Assembly (NCBI GenBank): GCA_013044385.1
Contig: JABEUN010000047.1
Span: 1-64,000 of the forward strand
Direction of reading: 5' to 3'
From: Acidimicrobiaceae bacterium
Lineage (GTDB): Bacteria; Actinomycetota; Acidimicrobiia; Acidimicrobiales; Acidimicrobiaceae
Length of the DNA: 64,000 nucleotides
The position numbers and the translations under genes are program-made. Below, in pieces: positions 1 through 9,126 of the stretch (positions within the stretch are counted from its first letter, which is position 1; each line of letters opens with the position of its first letter). The notes under the pieces were generated by a model. The model was not told where the DNA came from and searched no databases. It saw nothing but the letters and a program-made list of their open reading frames with translations.

Positions 1-90
1 ACAACGACAATCGCACCCACAACGACAATCGCACCGACAACGACAATCGCACCGACAACGACAATCGCACCGACAACGACAATCGCACCG
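1..90 (+). repeat. 18-bp tandem repeat coding for TTTIAP
   Basis: Five consecutive copies of an 18-base unit, identical except that the first ends CCC instead of CCG. The unit is a multiple of three, so copy-number change would lengthen or shorten the Thr-rich linker without a frameshift. The array probably continues to the left of the window. Confidence 0.9.
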
Positions 91-315
91 ACAACGAACA
101 CCTCCGGCGAAGGTGAAAAGGGACACTGCTCTGCACAGGCCGCGCAGACCGTGTCCACCGTCCCCGCCGGTAGTCCGAACTGTGGTGTGGGACACCAGGG
201 CGAAGGGGATGGTTCGTCTCAAAGTAGCGGTGGTGATTCGTCAACGACGACCACGCAGCCGACTACGACGACGACCTCCGGTGACGGCGGATCCTCTGGG
301 GGATCAGACAACTGA
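1..315 (+). CDS. C-terminal part of a Thr/Ser/Gly-rich surface or secreted protein (5' end outside window)
   Basis: Frame 1 is open from the first base to a TGA at 313-315, so this is the end of a gene that begins upstream of the window. It reads as five TTTIAP hexapeptides, then a Gly/Ser/Gln-rich stretch with two cysteines, then runs of threonine (TTTTQPTTTTT) and a Ser/Gly/Asp tail ending SDN. Such low-complexity Thr/Pro-rich tails are typical of exported, wall-spanning or O-glycosylated regions of actinobacterial proteins. The function of the whole protein cannot be told from this fragment; extracellular location is inferred from composition only. Confidence 0.6.
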   Translation, partial: TTTIAPTTTIAPTTTIAPTTTIAPTTTIAPTTNTSGEGEKGHCSAQAAQTVSTVPAGSPNCGVGHQGEGDGSSQSSGGDSSTTTTQPTTTTTSGDGGSSGGSDN

Positions 316-495
316 TCCGGAGTCAGATCTGGTAGTGAGTGGACTCCCAGTATCGCGGGACGGGGTGTGCGGTGAAATTCCGACCACCCCGTTGTCGCGT
401 TCGCCGACTGGTTGCCTGGGTGTAGATTTGGTCATCGTCTGCAGGGAGCTCTCGCACCCGAAGTGATGGCGCGCCCGACGGCACCGAGGAGAACA

Positions 496-1263
496 ATGGG
501 AACATGCATCGACCTTACCGGCAAGGTGGTCGTAGTGACTGGTGGAAACGGCGGGATAGGTCTTGGCCTCGCCAAAGGGGTAGCAGAGGCGGGAGCACGC
601 GTAGTCATCATGGGGAGGAATCAACAAAAAATCTCCTCGGCCTTGGAGACCATTAGTGAGGTTGGAGTGGGCGCAGTTGGCCTCGAGGTCGACGTGTCTG
701 ACGAGGAGTCGATTGTGACGGGTTTCCAGGCGGCCCGGAAAGCATTCGGTAGGGTAGATGCATTATTTGCTAATGCGGGAGTATCTAGTGGTCGTGTCAA
801 CTTCGTAGATACGAAGGTTGATATGTGGAATTCTGTCCTGCAAACTAATCTGATCGGTGCCGTGCTGTGCATGAGGGAGGCAGCAAAGATCATGATTGAA
901 CAGGGCGATGGCGGATCGATTGTGGCCGTTTCATCTGTCTCTGCCATCCATGGGGCGGCCGGCAATATTCCTTATGCTGCTTCCAAAACGGCTCTGCTCG
1001 GAGTGGTTAGGGCATTGGCGGTAGAGCTTGCAAGGTACAAGATCAGGGTCAACTCACTGTTACCTGGATGGATCGAGACCGAGATGACTGCACCGCTGCA
1101 AGGGCACGAGAAGTTCATGAATGCTACCTTGGCGAGAACACCGGCTCGCAGGTGGGGGACCCCTGACGACTTCAAATCTGTCGGAGCTTTCCTAGCTGAC
1201 CCGCATTCGATCTACCACACTGGCGACACTATGGTTGTGGACGGGGCGTACAGCATTTTCTGA
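496..1263 (+). CDS. short-chain dehydrogenase/reductase (SDR family)
   Basis: A 255-residue NAD(P)-dependent oxidoreductase of the classical SDR fold. The cofactor motif TGGNGGIG is at residues 15-22, the catalytic serine is in the VSSVS segment (about 146-147), and the Y-x3-K pair is Tyr160/Lys164 in YAASK. The C-terminal PGWIETEM segment is the usual PG motif. The ATG at 496 is chosen because it directly precedes the conserved beta strand and has a GAGGAGA ribosome site just upstream; a longer in-frame reading from 412 adds 28 unconserved residues. The substrate cannot be deduced. It stands alone, convergent with purE. Confidence 0.9.
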   Translation: MGTCIDLTGKVVVVTGGNGGIGLGLAKGVAEAGARVVIMGRNQQKISSALETISEVGVGAVGLEVDVSDEESIVTGFQAARKAFGRVDALFANAGVSSGRVNFVDTKVDMWNSVLQTNLIGAVLCMREAAKIMIEQGDGGSIVAVSSVSAIHGAAGNIPYAASKTALLGVVRALAVELARYKIRVNSLLPGWIETEMTAPLQGHEKFMNATLARTPARRWGTPDDFKSVGAFLADPHSIYHTGDTMVVDGAYSIF

Positions 1264-1296
1264 TTGGCTTTTGGTGGTGGGCTCTCACGGAGTCAA

Positions 1297-1797
1297 TCAG
1301 GTGGGCAATCTCTTGGTTCTCGACTCGTTGGCGATGTTTTCAATGTATTTATCGAGCTTGTCTGCCAAGTCGGAACTGGAAATAGCAAGGATCCTTACTG
1401 CGAGCAGGGCAGCATTCTTTGCGTTGTCAACACCGACTGTGGCAACTGGGACACCGGCTGGCATCTGCACGATCGAGAGAAGTGAGTCGATTCCGTCGAG
1501 CGACGCTAATTTGACTGGAACTCCTATTACCGGAAGTGGCGTGGCAGAGGCGATCATCCCTGGAAGGTGTGCTGCTCCACCGGCTCCAGCGATGATTACC
1601 GATATGCCTTCAGACTTGGCGGTTCTGGCGAATTCGAGCATGTCGAACGGTGTGCGGTGTGCCGATACCACCCGTTTGACCACATTTACATCGAACTCCG
1701 CAAGGAGTTCGACTGCGGTACCCATGATCCGGTAGTCCGAGTCCGATCCCATCACCACGGCTACGGTCGAGATTTGACTATTGTCGTCAATTGTCAT
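1297..1797 (-). CDS. purE: N5-carboxyaminoimidazole ribonucleotide mutase PurE
   Basis: 166 residues, the usual size for class I PurE, which converts N5-CAIR to CAIR in de novo purine synthesis. Visible family motifs are GSDSD (residues 17-21), SAHRTP (45-50) with the catalytic His47, and the [12 protein letters not shown] loop that binds the nucleotide phosphate. It starts 13 bases after the purK stop on the same strand, the classical purK-purE pair in which PurK makes the unstable N5-CAIR that PurE consumes. Likely cotranscribed with purK. Confidence 0.95.
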   Translation of the reverse strand: MTIDDNSQISTVAVVMGSDSDYRIMGTAVELLAEFDVNVVKRVVSAHRTPFDMLEFARTAKSEGISVIIAGAGGAAHLPGMIASATPLPVIGVPVKLASLDGIDSLLSIVQMPAGVPVATVGVDNAKNAALLAVRILAISSSDLADKLDKYIENIANESRTKRLPT

Positions 1798-1810
1798 GAT
1801 CGCCTCGGTC

Positions 1811-3013
1811 CTAGTTCTGGTGGGTGCCTAGAGCGGCCATTGGATCACCGAGTAGAGGGGCCATCATCGCCCTCCGAGCTGACTCCCAAGCGTCAGCCGA
1901 GGCGCTGGTTGTTGAATCTGCCAAGACGGTAACGTGGCCGACCTTACGCTTTGGTTTCGGAGACTTGTGGTAGTCGTGTAGCGATGCGCCCGCAACTGAT
2001 AGTGCGGCAGCGAGTTGGAGGGGCCGGTGCTCTTTGGCATCTGGACCGGCGATTAGATTCACCATCGATGCAGGGGATATGAAGTCGGTCGAACCCAAGG
2101 CGAATCCGAGGACAGCTCGTATGTGATTCTCGAACTGGGAGGTCTTCGCTGCCTCGATCGTGAGGTGTCCGCTATTGTGTACCCGCGGAGCGAGCTCATT
2201 CACAAGTACCTCGCCACCCACTACGAAGAATTCGACCGCCAGAACTCCCACAGAATCGACTAATTCAGCGATTGAGAGGGCGATCTCGACGGCTCTGGCG
2301 TCGATAGATCGAGGAAGGTGCGAGGGCCAAGAGGCTTCGACACAGATTCCCTCATGCTGCCGTGTCCTGATCGGTTGATAGACCGAGACCTCTTTTCGGT
2401 TACTCGACCGGACTACTAACACGGAAAGTTCGGCGTCCAGATCGAGCCGCTCCTCAACCACGTATGGCACGGGCATTTTGCTTGTGCCAAATATCGAAAT
2501 CACATCATCCATAGATGAGATTTCAACGACTCCACGCCCATCGTAGCCACCCCTAGCGGCCTTCAGTATTAGCGGAAATTTGAATGCAGCCGAAATGGCT
2601 TCGACCTCTGCGGCCGATTCGACGACAGCGAAGCGAGGTGTGGGTATGCCAGCTTCAGCCAACGTTCGCCTCTGTCGCGCCTTGTCGGCTGCCAGTGCTA
2701 ATGTGGTGGCGTTCGGCAACATAGTACAGTTCCGACTCGAGAGCTCCGAAACGATCTGTGCAGGTATCAGCTCGTGGTCAAAGGTGACTATATCGCAGCG
2801 TCTGGCGAAGTGGTAGAGGGTTGTTGCATCGAAGGAAGATGCGACCGTCAACTCCTTGGCATAGCTATTCAACGACTGATCGCCCTCTGATCTTAAGATG
2901 TGCACCTCCACTCCAATGGAGATAGCGGATTGGAAGAGCATCTGAGCTAGCTGTCCGCCGCCGATGATCCCAAGGACGGGTGCCCTTTTCTCAGTTTCCC
3001 AGACTGGGGACAA
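1811..3013 (-). CDS. purK: N5-carboxyaminoimidazole ribonucleotide synthase PurK
   Basis: ATP-grasp enzyme that carboxylates AIR with bicarbonate and ATP. It opens with [11 protein letters not shown], the PurK signature, followed by the ATP-grasp core ([14 protein letters not shown], then the VEFFVV and [12 protein letters not shown] metal/ATP loops). A TTG at 3013 is preferred because AAGGAG lies five bases upstream and it sits close to the first conserved strand, giving about 400 residues; the frame stays open to 3052. purE follows directly downstream. Confidence 0.93.
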   Translation of the reverse strand: MSPVWETEKRAPVLGIIGGGQLAQMLFQSAISIGVEVHILRSEGDQSLNSYAKELTVASSFDATTLYHFARRCDIVTFDHELIPAQIVSELSSRNCTMLPNATTLALAADKARQRRTLAEAGIPTPRFAVVESAAEVEAISAAFKFPLILKAARGGYDGRGVVEISSMDDVISIFGTSKMPVPYVVEERLDLDAELSVLVVRSSNRKEVSVYQPIRTRQHEGICVEASWPSHLPRSIDARAVEIALSIAELVDSVGVLAVEFFVVGGEVLVNELAPRVHNSGHLTIEAAKTSQFENHIRAVLGFALGSTDFISPASMVNLIAGPDAKEHRPLQLAAALSVAGASLHDYHKSPKPKRKVGHVTVLADSTTSASADAWESARRAMMAPLLGDPMAALGTHQN

Positions 3014-3196
3014 TGTCACTCCTTGAATCTTTGCGAGCACTACGAGGTACAACAGGTGGATGGTACATTACCGGGCGTACTAGTATATGTAGATGGTCAG
3101 CACAGATACGAAGGATAGTCGGACCTTTCGCTCCGCCGTAGATTGTCAAGCTACCTGACAGTCCTGGACTAGCGGTTACTTTATGGGCGAGGCACC

Positions 3197-4660
3197 CTAG
3201 AAACTGACCACCGACAGCTCAGGTATCTCACCTAAGGATTGGTCGCGTGCGACATACCATTCGTCGCGCAACTTATTGTGCTTGACGGACCCTCGTGTTA
3301 CTGTCGGTTTGACAATATGGTTCGCTAGATGCAACTCTGCTATCTGCTCTATTCCGTCAAGTTGCCCCAAGCTGATTAGACCCATCAATCCGGCACCAAG
3401 GGTAGTTGCTTCGATGACACCCGATACCACGAGGTCTATTCCACAGGCGGTGGAAAGTTCCTCGATCATTGCACGGTTGGTTGCCATTTTCCCATCTACG
3501 CATAGATGATCAGCTTTGAGTCCTCCGTCGGATTCCGCCGCATCCAAAAGGTCAGCGGCCATGTGCGCAATACCTCGGAAGCAGGCCCTGAAGAGCTCTT
3601 TGACGGATGTGGCGCGTCCCATTCGAAAAAAGGCGCCTCTTGCTCCGAAGTCCCAAGCCGGAGCGCCTTGCCCGGCAAGCGAGGGGACCATAATTGTGGT
3701 GTCGGTCGGACTAGCAGCGAGAGCCAAGGATTCAGTATCCGCTGCAGTTGGTGCGAGACCCATGCTCCCCACCATCCAATCGATAGTGGATCCTGCAGAT
3801 AGGCCTATGGCCTCGACTCCCCAGTAGCGCTTGTTACCGTCCCACTGCACAGCTACAGGGAAGCTCCCGTACTCACCCCGACGGGGGAAGGCGGGGCGAG
3901 ATGGTCCGACAAACAGATCCAGCATCGCTCCTGTTCCTAGGGTTAGTTTCGCTCTGCCTGGAAGCACGCACCCTTGACCGACAAGTGATGCCTGCTGGTC
4001 GCCGATCAGCGCGACGATTGGAAGATTGGAAGTCAGTACCTTTGTACTGCCCAATATTTTTCCATGCGGAACTATCTCAGGCAGCCACTCCGGTTTGAGG
4101 CCCAGCTGCTCAATCTTCACTGTGTCGTATCCGGTGCCATCTTGGAGCATTAGCCCTGTTGTAGCCGCATTCGTGAGATCGGTTATGAAGAGGTCACCAC
4201 CGCTAAGGATGTACGCGACAAAAGTATCGATTGTTCCGAGTCTGGGTCGGATCAACTTGTCGGCATGTTGCGAGATGAGGTATAGGAACTTAGAGGCACT
4301 TTCATTTGGCGCCAATTCGATGCCCTGAGTTCGCAACAGCAGGCACTGGGTGGATGTTCGTAGGTCCTGCCAGGAGATGCCATTGCCAGCCGGGAGGCCA
4401 TTATGGTGGTCCCAGAGAATCGATGTGGCTCTCTGGCTGGCGATCGCTACGGCTTCTAGGCTTCCGCCGGAGATGGCGATCGCCTGCTCAGCTACCTCAA
4501 CGACCTTTCTTGCCAGATCCTCAGCGTCGATCTCGATCAGGCCCATGCCGAGGTGCAGCGGCGGTGTGGAGATTTGTGCAAGGGTTCGCATGGTCCCGTC
4601 GACACGGACCTCCGAAGCCCTGACGGAGCTGGAACCTACATCTATCACCAATACGGGCAC
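3197..4660 (-). CDS. FGGY-family carbohydrate kinase (glycerol-kinase-like)
   Basis: 487 residues with the two-domain FGGY fold: N-terminal phosphate-binding VIDVGSSSVRAS, the SQRATSILWD segment where glycerol kinases have NQRE, and the central GDQQASLVGQGC block characteristic of the glycerol kinase branch, then LTLGTGAML and a C-terminal VDGKMATN motif (usually VDGG). It lies 121 bases downstream of glpD on the same strand, suggesting a role with glycerol or a related polyol. A more canonical GlpK sits at 22791-24293, so this paralogue may act on another substrate. GTG start with GGAG upstream. Confidence 0.85.
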   Translation of the reverse strand: MPVLVIDVGSSSVRASEVRVDGTMRTLAQISTPPLHLGMGLIEIDAEDLARKVVEVAEQAIAISGGSLEAVAIASQRATSILWDHHNGLPAGNGISWQDLRTSTQCLLLRTQGIELAPNESASKFLYLISQHADKLIRPRLGTIDTFVAYILSGGDLFITDLTNAATTGLMLQDGTGYDTVKIEQLGLKPEWLPEIVPHGKILGSTKVLTSNLPIVALIGDQQASLVGQGCVLPGRAKLTLGTGAMLDLFVGPSRPAFPRRGEYGSFPVAVQWDGNKRYWGVEAIGLSAGSTIDWMVGSMGLAPTAADTESLALAASPTDTTIMVPSLAGQGAPAWDFGARGAFFRMGRATSVKELFRACFRGIAHMAADLLDAAESDGGLKADHLCVDGKMATNRAMIEELSTACGIDLVVSGVIEATTLGAGLMGLISLGQLDGIEQIAELHLANHIVKPTVTRGSVKHNKLRDEWYVARDQSLGEIPELSVVSF

Positions 4661-4781
4661 GATATCTCCAGATGTTTAGCGTAGAAGGATCGGAGGGGTC
4701 CTCATCACCTGAATGAAGGTTAGCGAGCACTAGGACGTCACTACTTCGGTTGGAGTGATCATCCTGGTAGGGACAGTTGTT

Positions 4782-6455
4782 TCAAGCTCTCCATCGGGTC
4801 AGGGACGAGATGGTCTTCTGGTAAGAGAGCATCTGGGAGTTTAGTTGTTCCGATGACGCATCAGAATGCTCTAACAGTGCAGCCTTTGCTAGTTCGGCGG
4901 TACTCTCAGCTAAGTCGAAGTCCAATATGCCAATGCGCGATCGCCGAAGGACAAGGTCTGAAACTGTAGTGGCCTTCTCCTTGAGAATCTGATATCGGAA
5001 CTCGCCGATAAGGTCCCCAGTGGGAGTTTTGTCGAGACCATCAGGTTGGTCAGTCAAATGGCCTGCAACTTCAACTGCTCTTGAACCGTAACGTTGAACG
5101 AGTCTGACTACCGTGTCCTTTTCTACTTTGGTGGAGGAATTACTTGTGAGCGCCCGCTCTACCTGCGTCAAAAGCGAACCAAGTCCCCCTTTGGGTATTG
5201 AGCCTACGAGATTGACTCTATCGGTAATCGAGGTCCGACTTTGACCCAGCCGATCGCAAACTATGTCGACGGCTACCTCGGCCATGCGGCGATACGTCGT
5301 GAGTTTCCCTCCAGAGACCACAACCGCCCATGAAGCCGGATTGGTGACCTCGTACCGTCTAGACAGCTCTGCAGTGGTCCCGTCCTGGTCCTCCCTCGGT
5401 CGGATCAATGGCCGTAGACCTGACCATCCACCAGTTATATGGGAGTGTGTCAACCCCGCAGAAAATGTTCGGTTTACCGCAGAAAGCAGGTAATCCACGT
5501 CTGTGCGATCGATATCTGGACTGGCGAGATTGCCGGCGTAAGGGGTATCGGTAGTACCGAAGTAGGAGTAGTTTCCCCACGGCACTACGAAGATGCGCCG
5601 CCCATCTCCCACATCGATTGCCCCGGCTGAACCGAGCGGGAGATCTTCGGATCGCACCACAAGATGAACGCCTTTCGAGGGTACTATGTCGATGCCACCG
5701 TGGGTATCGGCAATTTGGGACAACGCTCCGTTGAATACTCCACCTGCTAAGACAACCATTTTCGCCCTTAATGAAGACGGTTGGATCGTCGGAGCGGACG
5801 GGTCGCTTTCCAAAGCAATTTCGACCCAGCCCGACGAGGATGGGGGAGTCAGACCCACCACCTTGGTATGAGTTAGGATGGTGGCCCCAAAATGCTCTGT
5901 AGCTGTCAAGGCGACGCTTAGGCAGAGTCTGGCGTCATCTGCGAATGCGTCATGATAGAGGTTAGAACCAACTAAGCCATCGGTTTTGAGGCTAGGGAGA
6001 CGCTCCAGTGTGTCTGCTTTCGAGAGCGTACGATGCATGGAGGAGGACCTAAAGGAACCTGCGGCGTCGTAACCGTAAAGGACGGCGGAGAGGGCGACCA
6101 ATTTGGCTAATCCAGCGACGCGACTGTGACTATGGACGGGAATAACGAAACTTAAGGGCCTCACTAGATGAGAAGCCGTGCGACTGAGGATCGCCCTTTC
6201 TGCGAGGCTCTCAGCGACGAGTCTCACTTCGCCATTTTCGAGATACCTGAGCCCCCCGTGGATCAGCTTCGACGAGGCCGATGAGGTTCCAGATCCTACG
6301 TCGTCGGCTTCTATTAGGGCGGTTCTGAGTCCTCGAGAACTTGCATCAAGGAGAACCCCAACGCCTGTCGCACCTCCGCCAACGACTATCAGATCGAAAT
6401 CGTTTCGCATCTCAGTCATCCATCGACCATCCAGCTGGGAATTTGCGGTATCCAC
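4782..6455 (-). CDS. glpD: FAD-dependent glycerol-3-phosphate dehydrogenase GlpD
   Basis: 557 residues, matching aerobic GlpD, a membrane-associated flavoprotein oxidising glycerol-3-phosphate to dihydroxyacetone phosphate and passing electrons to quinone. The dinucleotide motif GGGATGVG is near residue 25, followed by GSGTSSASSKLIHGGLRYL, the GlpD FAD/substrate signature. Later blocks include FVVPWGNYSYFGTTDT and GGKLTTYRRMAE. The GTG at 6455 is supported by a TAGCCT -10-like hexamer exactly six bases upstream (leaderless pattern); ATGs at 6419 and 6410 are alternatives. It heads a leftward row with the FGGY kinase and is divergent from the Fur-family gene. Confidence 0.95.
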   Translation of the reverse strand: MDTANSQLDGRWMTEMRNDFDLIVVGGGATGVGVLLDASSRGLRTALIEADDVGSGTSSASSKLIHGGLRYLENGEVRLVAESLAERAILSRTASHLVRPLSFVIPVHSHSRVAGLAKLVALSAVLYGYDAAGSFRSSSMHRTLSKADTLERLPSLKTDGLVGSNLYHDAFADDARLCLSVALTATEHFGATILTHTKVVGLTPPSSSGWVEIALESDPSAPTIQPSSLRAKMVVLAGGVFNGALSQIADTHGGIDIVPSKGVHLVVRSEDLPLGSAGAIDVGDGRRIFVVPWGNYSYFGTTDTPYAGNLASPDIDRTDVDYLLSAVNRTFSAGLTHSHITGGWSGLRPLIRPREDQDGTTAELSRRYEVTNPASWAVVVSGGKLTTYRRMAEVAVDIVCDRLGQSRTSITDRVNLVGSIPKGGLGSLLTQVERALTSNSSTKVEKDTVVRLVQRYGSRAVEVAGHLTDQPDGLDKTPTGDLIGEFRYQILKEKATTVSDLVLRRSRIGILDFDLAESTAELAKAALLEHSDASSEQLNSQMLSYQKTISSLTRWRA

Positions 6456-6678
6456 GCTCGAAGGCTAGCCCCCATTTGCCCCTATTTCCAACCTCGATAC
6501 GACTAATGATCTACTGTGAACGACTCTTGCGCGAGTGACTTCAGAGACTGGTTGGTGTCCGAGTTATTTTTCATAATTTACCGGAAGTTGCTTGATCTCT
6601 TGATCCATATTCGCCTAGGTAGCGCTAGATTGAAGGTGTTCGTAAAGGATTGTTACCTAATAGAAGTTGTAAATACAA

Positions 6679-7149
6679 GTGGCCAAGTCAGATCGCATGC
6701 AGGAGCTATTCCAAGCTAGGGGAATGAAGCTTACTCCGCAGAGGCAGAGGATCCTAGAGGTGTTGGCGGAAAGTGAGGGCCACCCAACTGCCGAGGCCGT
6801 CTGCTCGACAGTTCGCGAGAAGATGCCAACGGTCTCTCTCAAGACCGTTTACCAGACACTCCACGACCTTTACGAATTTGGTGGGGTACTTCAGCTGGAT
6901 CTGGGTACTGGTTCTACGAGGTTCGACCCGAATACTTCGGGTTCTCATCACCATCTTGTCTGTGATATATGTGGGAACATTTCCGATGTAGAGCTTCGAG
7001 AGTCAGCAGAGGAGCTCATAGGAGTCTCTGTCGACGGCTTTAAAGTTGAACGAGTTGAGATAGTTCTAAGGGGACGTTGCACCAATTGTCAGGACCTAGT
7101 AGGTGATCGCGTACCAACCGCGAAAGCTCACCTAAGCGCTGGGTCCTGA
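6679..7149 (+). CDS. Fur-family regulator, PerR-like
   Basis: 156 residues with the Fur layout: an N-terminal winged helix (MKLTPQRQRILEVL, then TVSLKTVYQTLHDL as recognition helix region) and a C-terminal metal-binding dimerisation domain with the HHHLVCDICGN block and a second CTNC, forming the structural Cys4 zinc site. Within the family the position directly before a rubrerythrin gene favours a peroxide-sensing PerR role over iron homeostasis, but residues alone do not settle this. GTG start at 6679; a small inverted repeat TTGTA-AA-TACAA (6667-6678) lies immediately upstream and could be an autoregulatory site. Confidence 0.9.
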   Translation: MAKSDRMQELFQARGMKLTPQRQRILEVLAESEGHPTAEAVCSTVREKMPTVSLKTVYQTLHDLYEFGGVLQLDLGTGSTRFDPNTSGSHHHLVCDICGNISDVELRESAEELIGVSVDGFKVERVEIVLRGRCTNCQDLVGDRVPTAKAHLSAGS

Positions 7150-7178
7150 GAGAGGGGTCTGATCTTTAGGCAGGCGAA

Positions 7179-7199
7179 GTGGTGGGAAGCTCCCATCAC
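7179..7199. repeat. short inverted repeat between fur-like gene and rubrerythrin
   Basis: Arms GTGGTGGGA and TCCCATCAC (8 of 9 pairs) around an AGC loop, 25 bases before the rubrerythrin ATG and before its GAAAGGGA ribosome site. It could be an attenuating or stabilising hairpin or a regulator site. No T-run follows, so it is not an obvious terminator. Confidence 0.4.
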
Positions 7200-7223
7200 T
7201 CGATTAATTGGAAAGGGAATGAT

Positions 7224-7640
7224 ATGGCAGAACTCAAGGGTTCCAAGACGGAAGAGAATCTGAAGGAGGCATTCGCAGGCGAGAGTCAAGCGAACAGGCG
7301 TTATCTATACTTTGCTCAGAAGGCTGACGTGGAGGGATATCCAGATGTTGCTTCGCTCTTTAGGGCGGTTGCTGAAGGCGAAACTGGCCACGCGTTCGGA
7401 CATTTCGACTTCCTAGCAGAGGTTGGGGATCCAGTTACCGGCGAGCCGGTCGGTCCGACGGACGAAAACCTGAAGTCAGCGATAGCAGGTGAGACTTATG
7501 AGTACACAGAGATGTACCCAGGTTTTGCTAAAACGGCTAGGGAAGAGGGCTTTGCCGAGGTTTCGGAGTGGTTCGAGACGCTAGCACGGGCGGAAAAGAG
7601 TCACGCGGGACGTTTCACACAGGGTCTCGAGTCACTTTAG
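7224..7640 (+). CDS. rubrerythrin (erythrin-type, no rubredoxin domain)
   Basis: 138 residues of four-helix ferritin-like diiron protein that reduces hydrogen peroxide. The carboxylate/histidine ligand pattern is visible: EAFAGES, EGETGH, then AGETYEY and [10 protein letters not shown]. The C-terminal rubredoxin domain with two CxxC knuckles of classical rubrerythrins is absent, so an outside electron donor is needed; the Fe-S protein at 7831-9123 is a candidate. ATG at 7224 has GAAAGGGA upstream; a longer reading from 7179 would run through the intergenic hairpin. Followed by a strong hairpin at 7691. Confidence 0.93.
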   Translation: MAELKGSKTEENLKEAFAGESQANRRYLYFAQKADVEGYPDVASLFRAVAEGETGHAFGHFDFLAEVGDPVTGEPVGPTDENLKSAIAGETYEYTEMYPGFAKTAREEGFAEVSEWFETLARAEKSHAGRFTQGLESL

Positions 7641-7690
7641 AGTCGTGAATACGCTGGACCCCCACGATGGTCTTGCGCAAATTTCGAAAC

Positions 7691-7728
7691 CTAGCTCTCC
7701 AACTGGCGTGAACCAGTTGGAGAGCTAG
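7691..7728 (+). terminator. hairpin after rubrerythrin
   Basis: A perfect 16-bp stem (7691-7706 with 7713-7728) closing a six-base loop CGTGAA. It lies 51 bases after the rubrerythrin stop. The downstream tract is only moderately T-rich, so partial termination or mRNA 3' protection between rubrerythrin and the Fe-S gene is possible. Confidence 0.75.
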
Positions 7729-7830
7729 TTCCGCTCAATTTGAAATGGACATAATGCCGAATTTGGGATCAAATTCGGAGCTGTACCTTTTTGGCAAGTG
7801 TCTGCCAAGTTCTGATGTTCTGGGAGCAAG

Positions 7831-9123
7831 ATGACCACCACCTACGATCCATCTAACCCGAGCTACTTTGATGAGTCGGATCTGCGCAAGGAGCTGACGA
7901 GGGTCTATGACCTTTGTCACGGATGCCGACTCTGTGTGAACCTCTGTCCGTCCTTTCCCTCCATGTTCAATGCGATCGATGCCCGTGACGGCGATGTCGA
8001 GGCTATGACAGTTGCTGAGCAAGACAAAGTAGTAGATGAGTGCTTTGGATGCAAGATTTGCTATGTGAAGTGCCCATACGTACCTCCTCACGAGTGGGAA
8101 CTCGACTTTCCCCGCCTGATGCTCAGGGCTAAAGCAGTCAAGGTCAAGCAGAAGCGCCAGTCCTTTAAGGAGATTGTGACCGATCGTGCGCTTGCAATGA
8201 CCGATATGTCCGGGTCTGTGGCTGTGCCACTTTCGCCAATTGTGAATCGCGTGATAGGGGCGCGTGATTCTGTAGGCAGAGGTCTGATTGAGGCAACGAC
8301 TGGAATCTCCAAGTCCCGGATGCTCCCTCCGTACGCCCGGGTCCGGTTCACGACTTGGTTTAGGAAACGCCTCCGACCATTTATCTCTAAACGGAGGGGG
8401 AAGGTCTCAGTTTTCCCGACATGTTTCATTGAGTATATGGAACCTAATATTGGTAAAGATCTTGTCAAGGTGTATGAGCGCAACGGTATTGAGTGCTCCA
8501 TGCCCGATGGAGCGAAGTGCTGTGGCGCACCCTGGCTTCACCAGGGGAATGTGACAGAGTTTAAGAGGGCAGCAAGTCGTAACGTTCGAATCCTTGCCAC
8601 AGAGGTGGCCCAGGGAAAGGACATCATTATCGCTCAGCCGACCTGTGCTTACGTAGTCAAAAAGGACTACCCGCTCTACCTTGGCACCAAAGATGCGGAG
8701 CGCGTTGCCTCCCATACCTACGACGCATCCGAGTACCTCATCAAGATGCACAAGTCCGGCGGTGGCATCGACGTTGACTTCGAAGGTGAGAAGCGACAAG
8801 AAGTTACCTATCACGCCGCCTGCCATCTTCAAGCCCAGAACATCGGTTTGAAAGGCAGGGATTTGATAAAGCTGACCGGAGCCAAGGTCAATGTTGTGTC
8901 TCGATGCTCCGGAATCGATGGTACGTGGGGATACCGAAGCGAGAACTATGCAAGTTCTAAGAAGTTGTCGGGTGCCTTGGCTCAGCAGATTGCCAAGACT
9001 GGTCATGACGAGCTTGCGGGCGAGTGTCACCTCGCAAATAAAGCGATTCAGGAGGAGACGGGAGAGTCTGTCTCGCACCCGCTTCAAATAATTGCTCGAG
9101 CTTACGGAATACAGGAGGAGTAG
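7831..9123 (+). CDS. heterodisulfide-reductase/GlpC-like iron-sulfur protein
   Basis: 430 residues. The N-terminus carries two ferredoxin-like 4Fe-4S sites, CHGCRLCVNLCP (about 29-40) and CFGCKICYVKCP (about 72-83). The C-terminal half has CCG-domain features (CCGAPW near 230 and later isolated Cys/His such as CHLQ and GECH), as in HdrD, GlpC and lactate-utilisation LutA-type proteins. In many bacteria this protein is encoded with rubrerythrin and DUF3501, as here, and probably delivers electrons to the diiron enzyme. The DUF3501 start is four bases after its stop. ATG has GGGAG upstream. Confidence 0.88.
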   Translation: MTTTYDPSNPSYFDESDLRKELTRVYDLCHGCRLCVNLCPSFPSMFNAIDARDGDVEAMTVAEQDKVVDECFGCKICYVKCPYVPPHEWELDFPRLMLRAKAVKVKQKRQSFKEIVTDRALAMTDMSGSVAVPLSPIVNRVIGARDSVGRGLIEATTGISKSRMLPPYARVRFTTWFRKRLRPFISKRRGKVSVFPTCFIEYMEPNIGKDLVKVYERNGIECSMPDGAKCCGAPWLHQGNVTEFKRAASRNVRILATEVAQGKDIIIAQPTCAYVVKKDYPLYLGTKDAERVASHTYDASEYLIKMHKSGGGIDVDFEGEKRQEVTYHAACHLQAQNIGLKGRDLIKLTGAKVNVVSRCSGIDGTWGYRSENYASSKKLSGALAQQIAKTGHDELAGECHLANKAIQEETGESVSHPLQIIARAYGIQEE

Positions 9124-9126
9124 CTC

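Noticed and set aside
8407-9087. 226-codon frame antisense to the Fe-S protein
   Set aside because: Shadow frame; the plus strand carries the cluster motifs.
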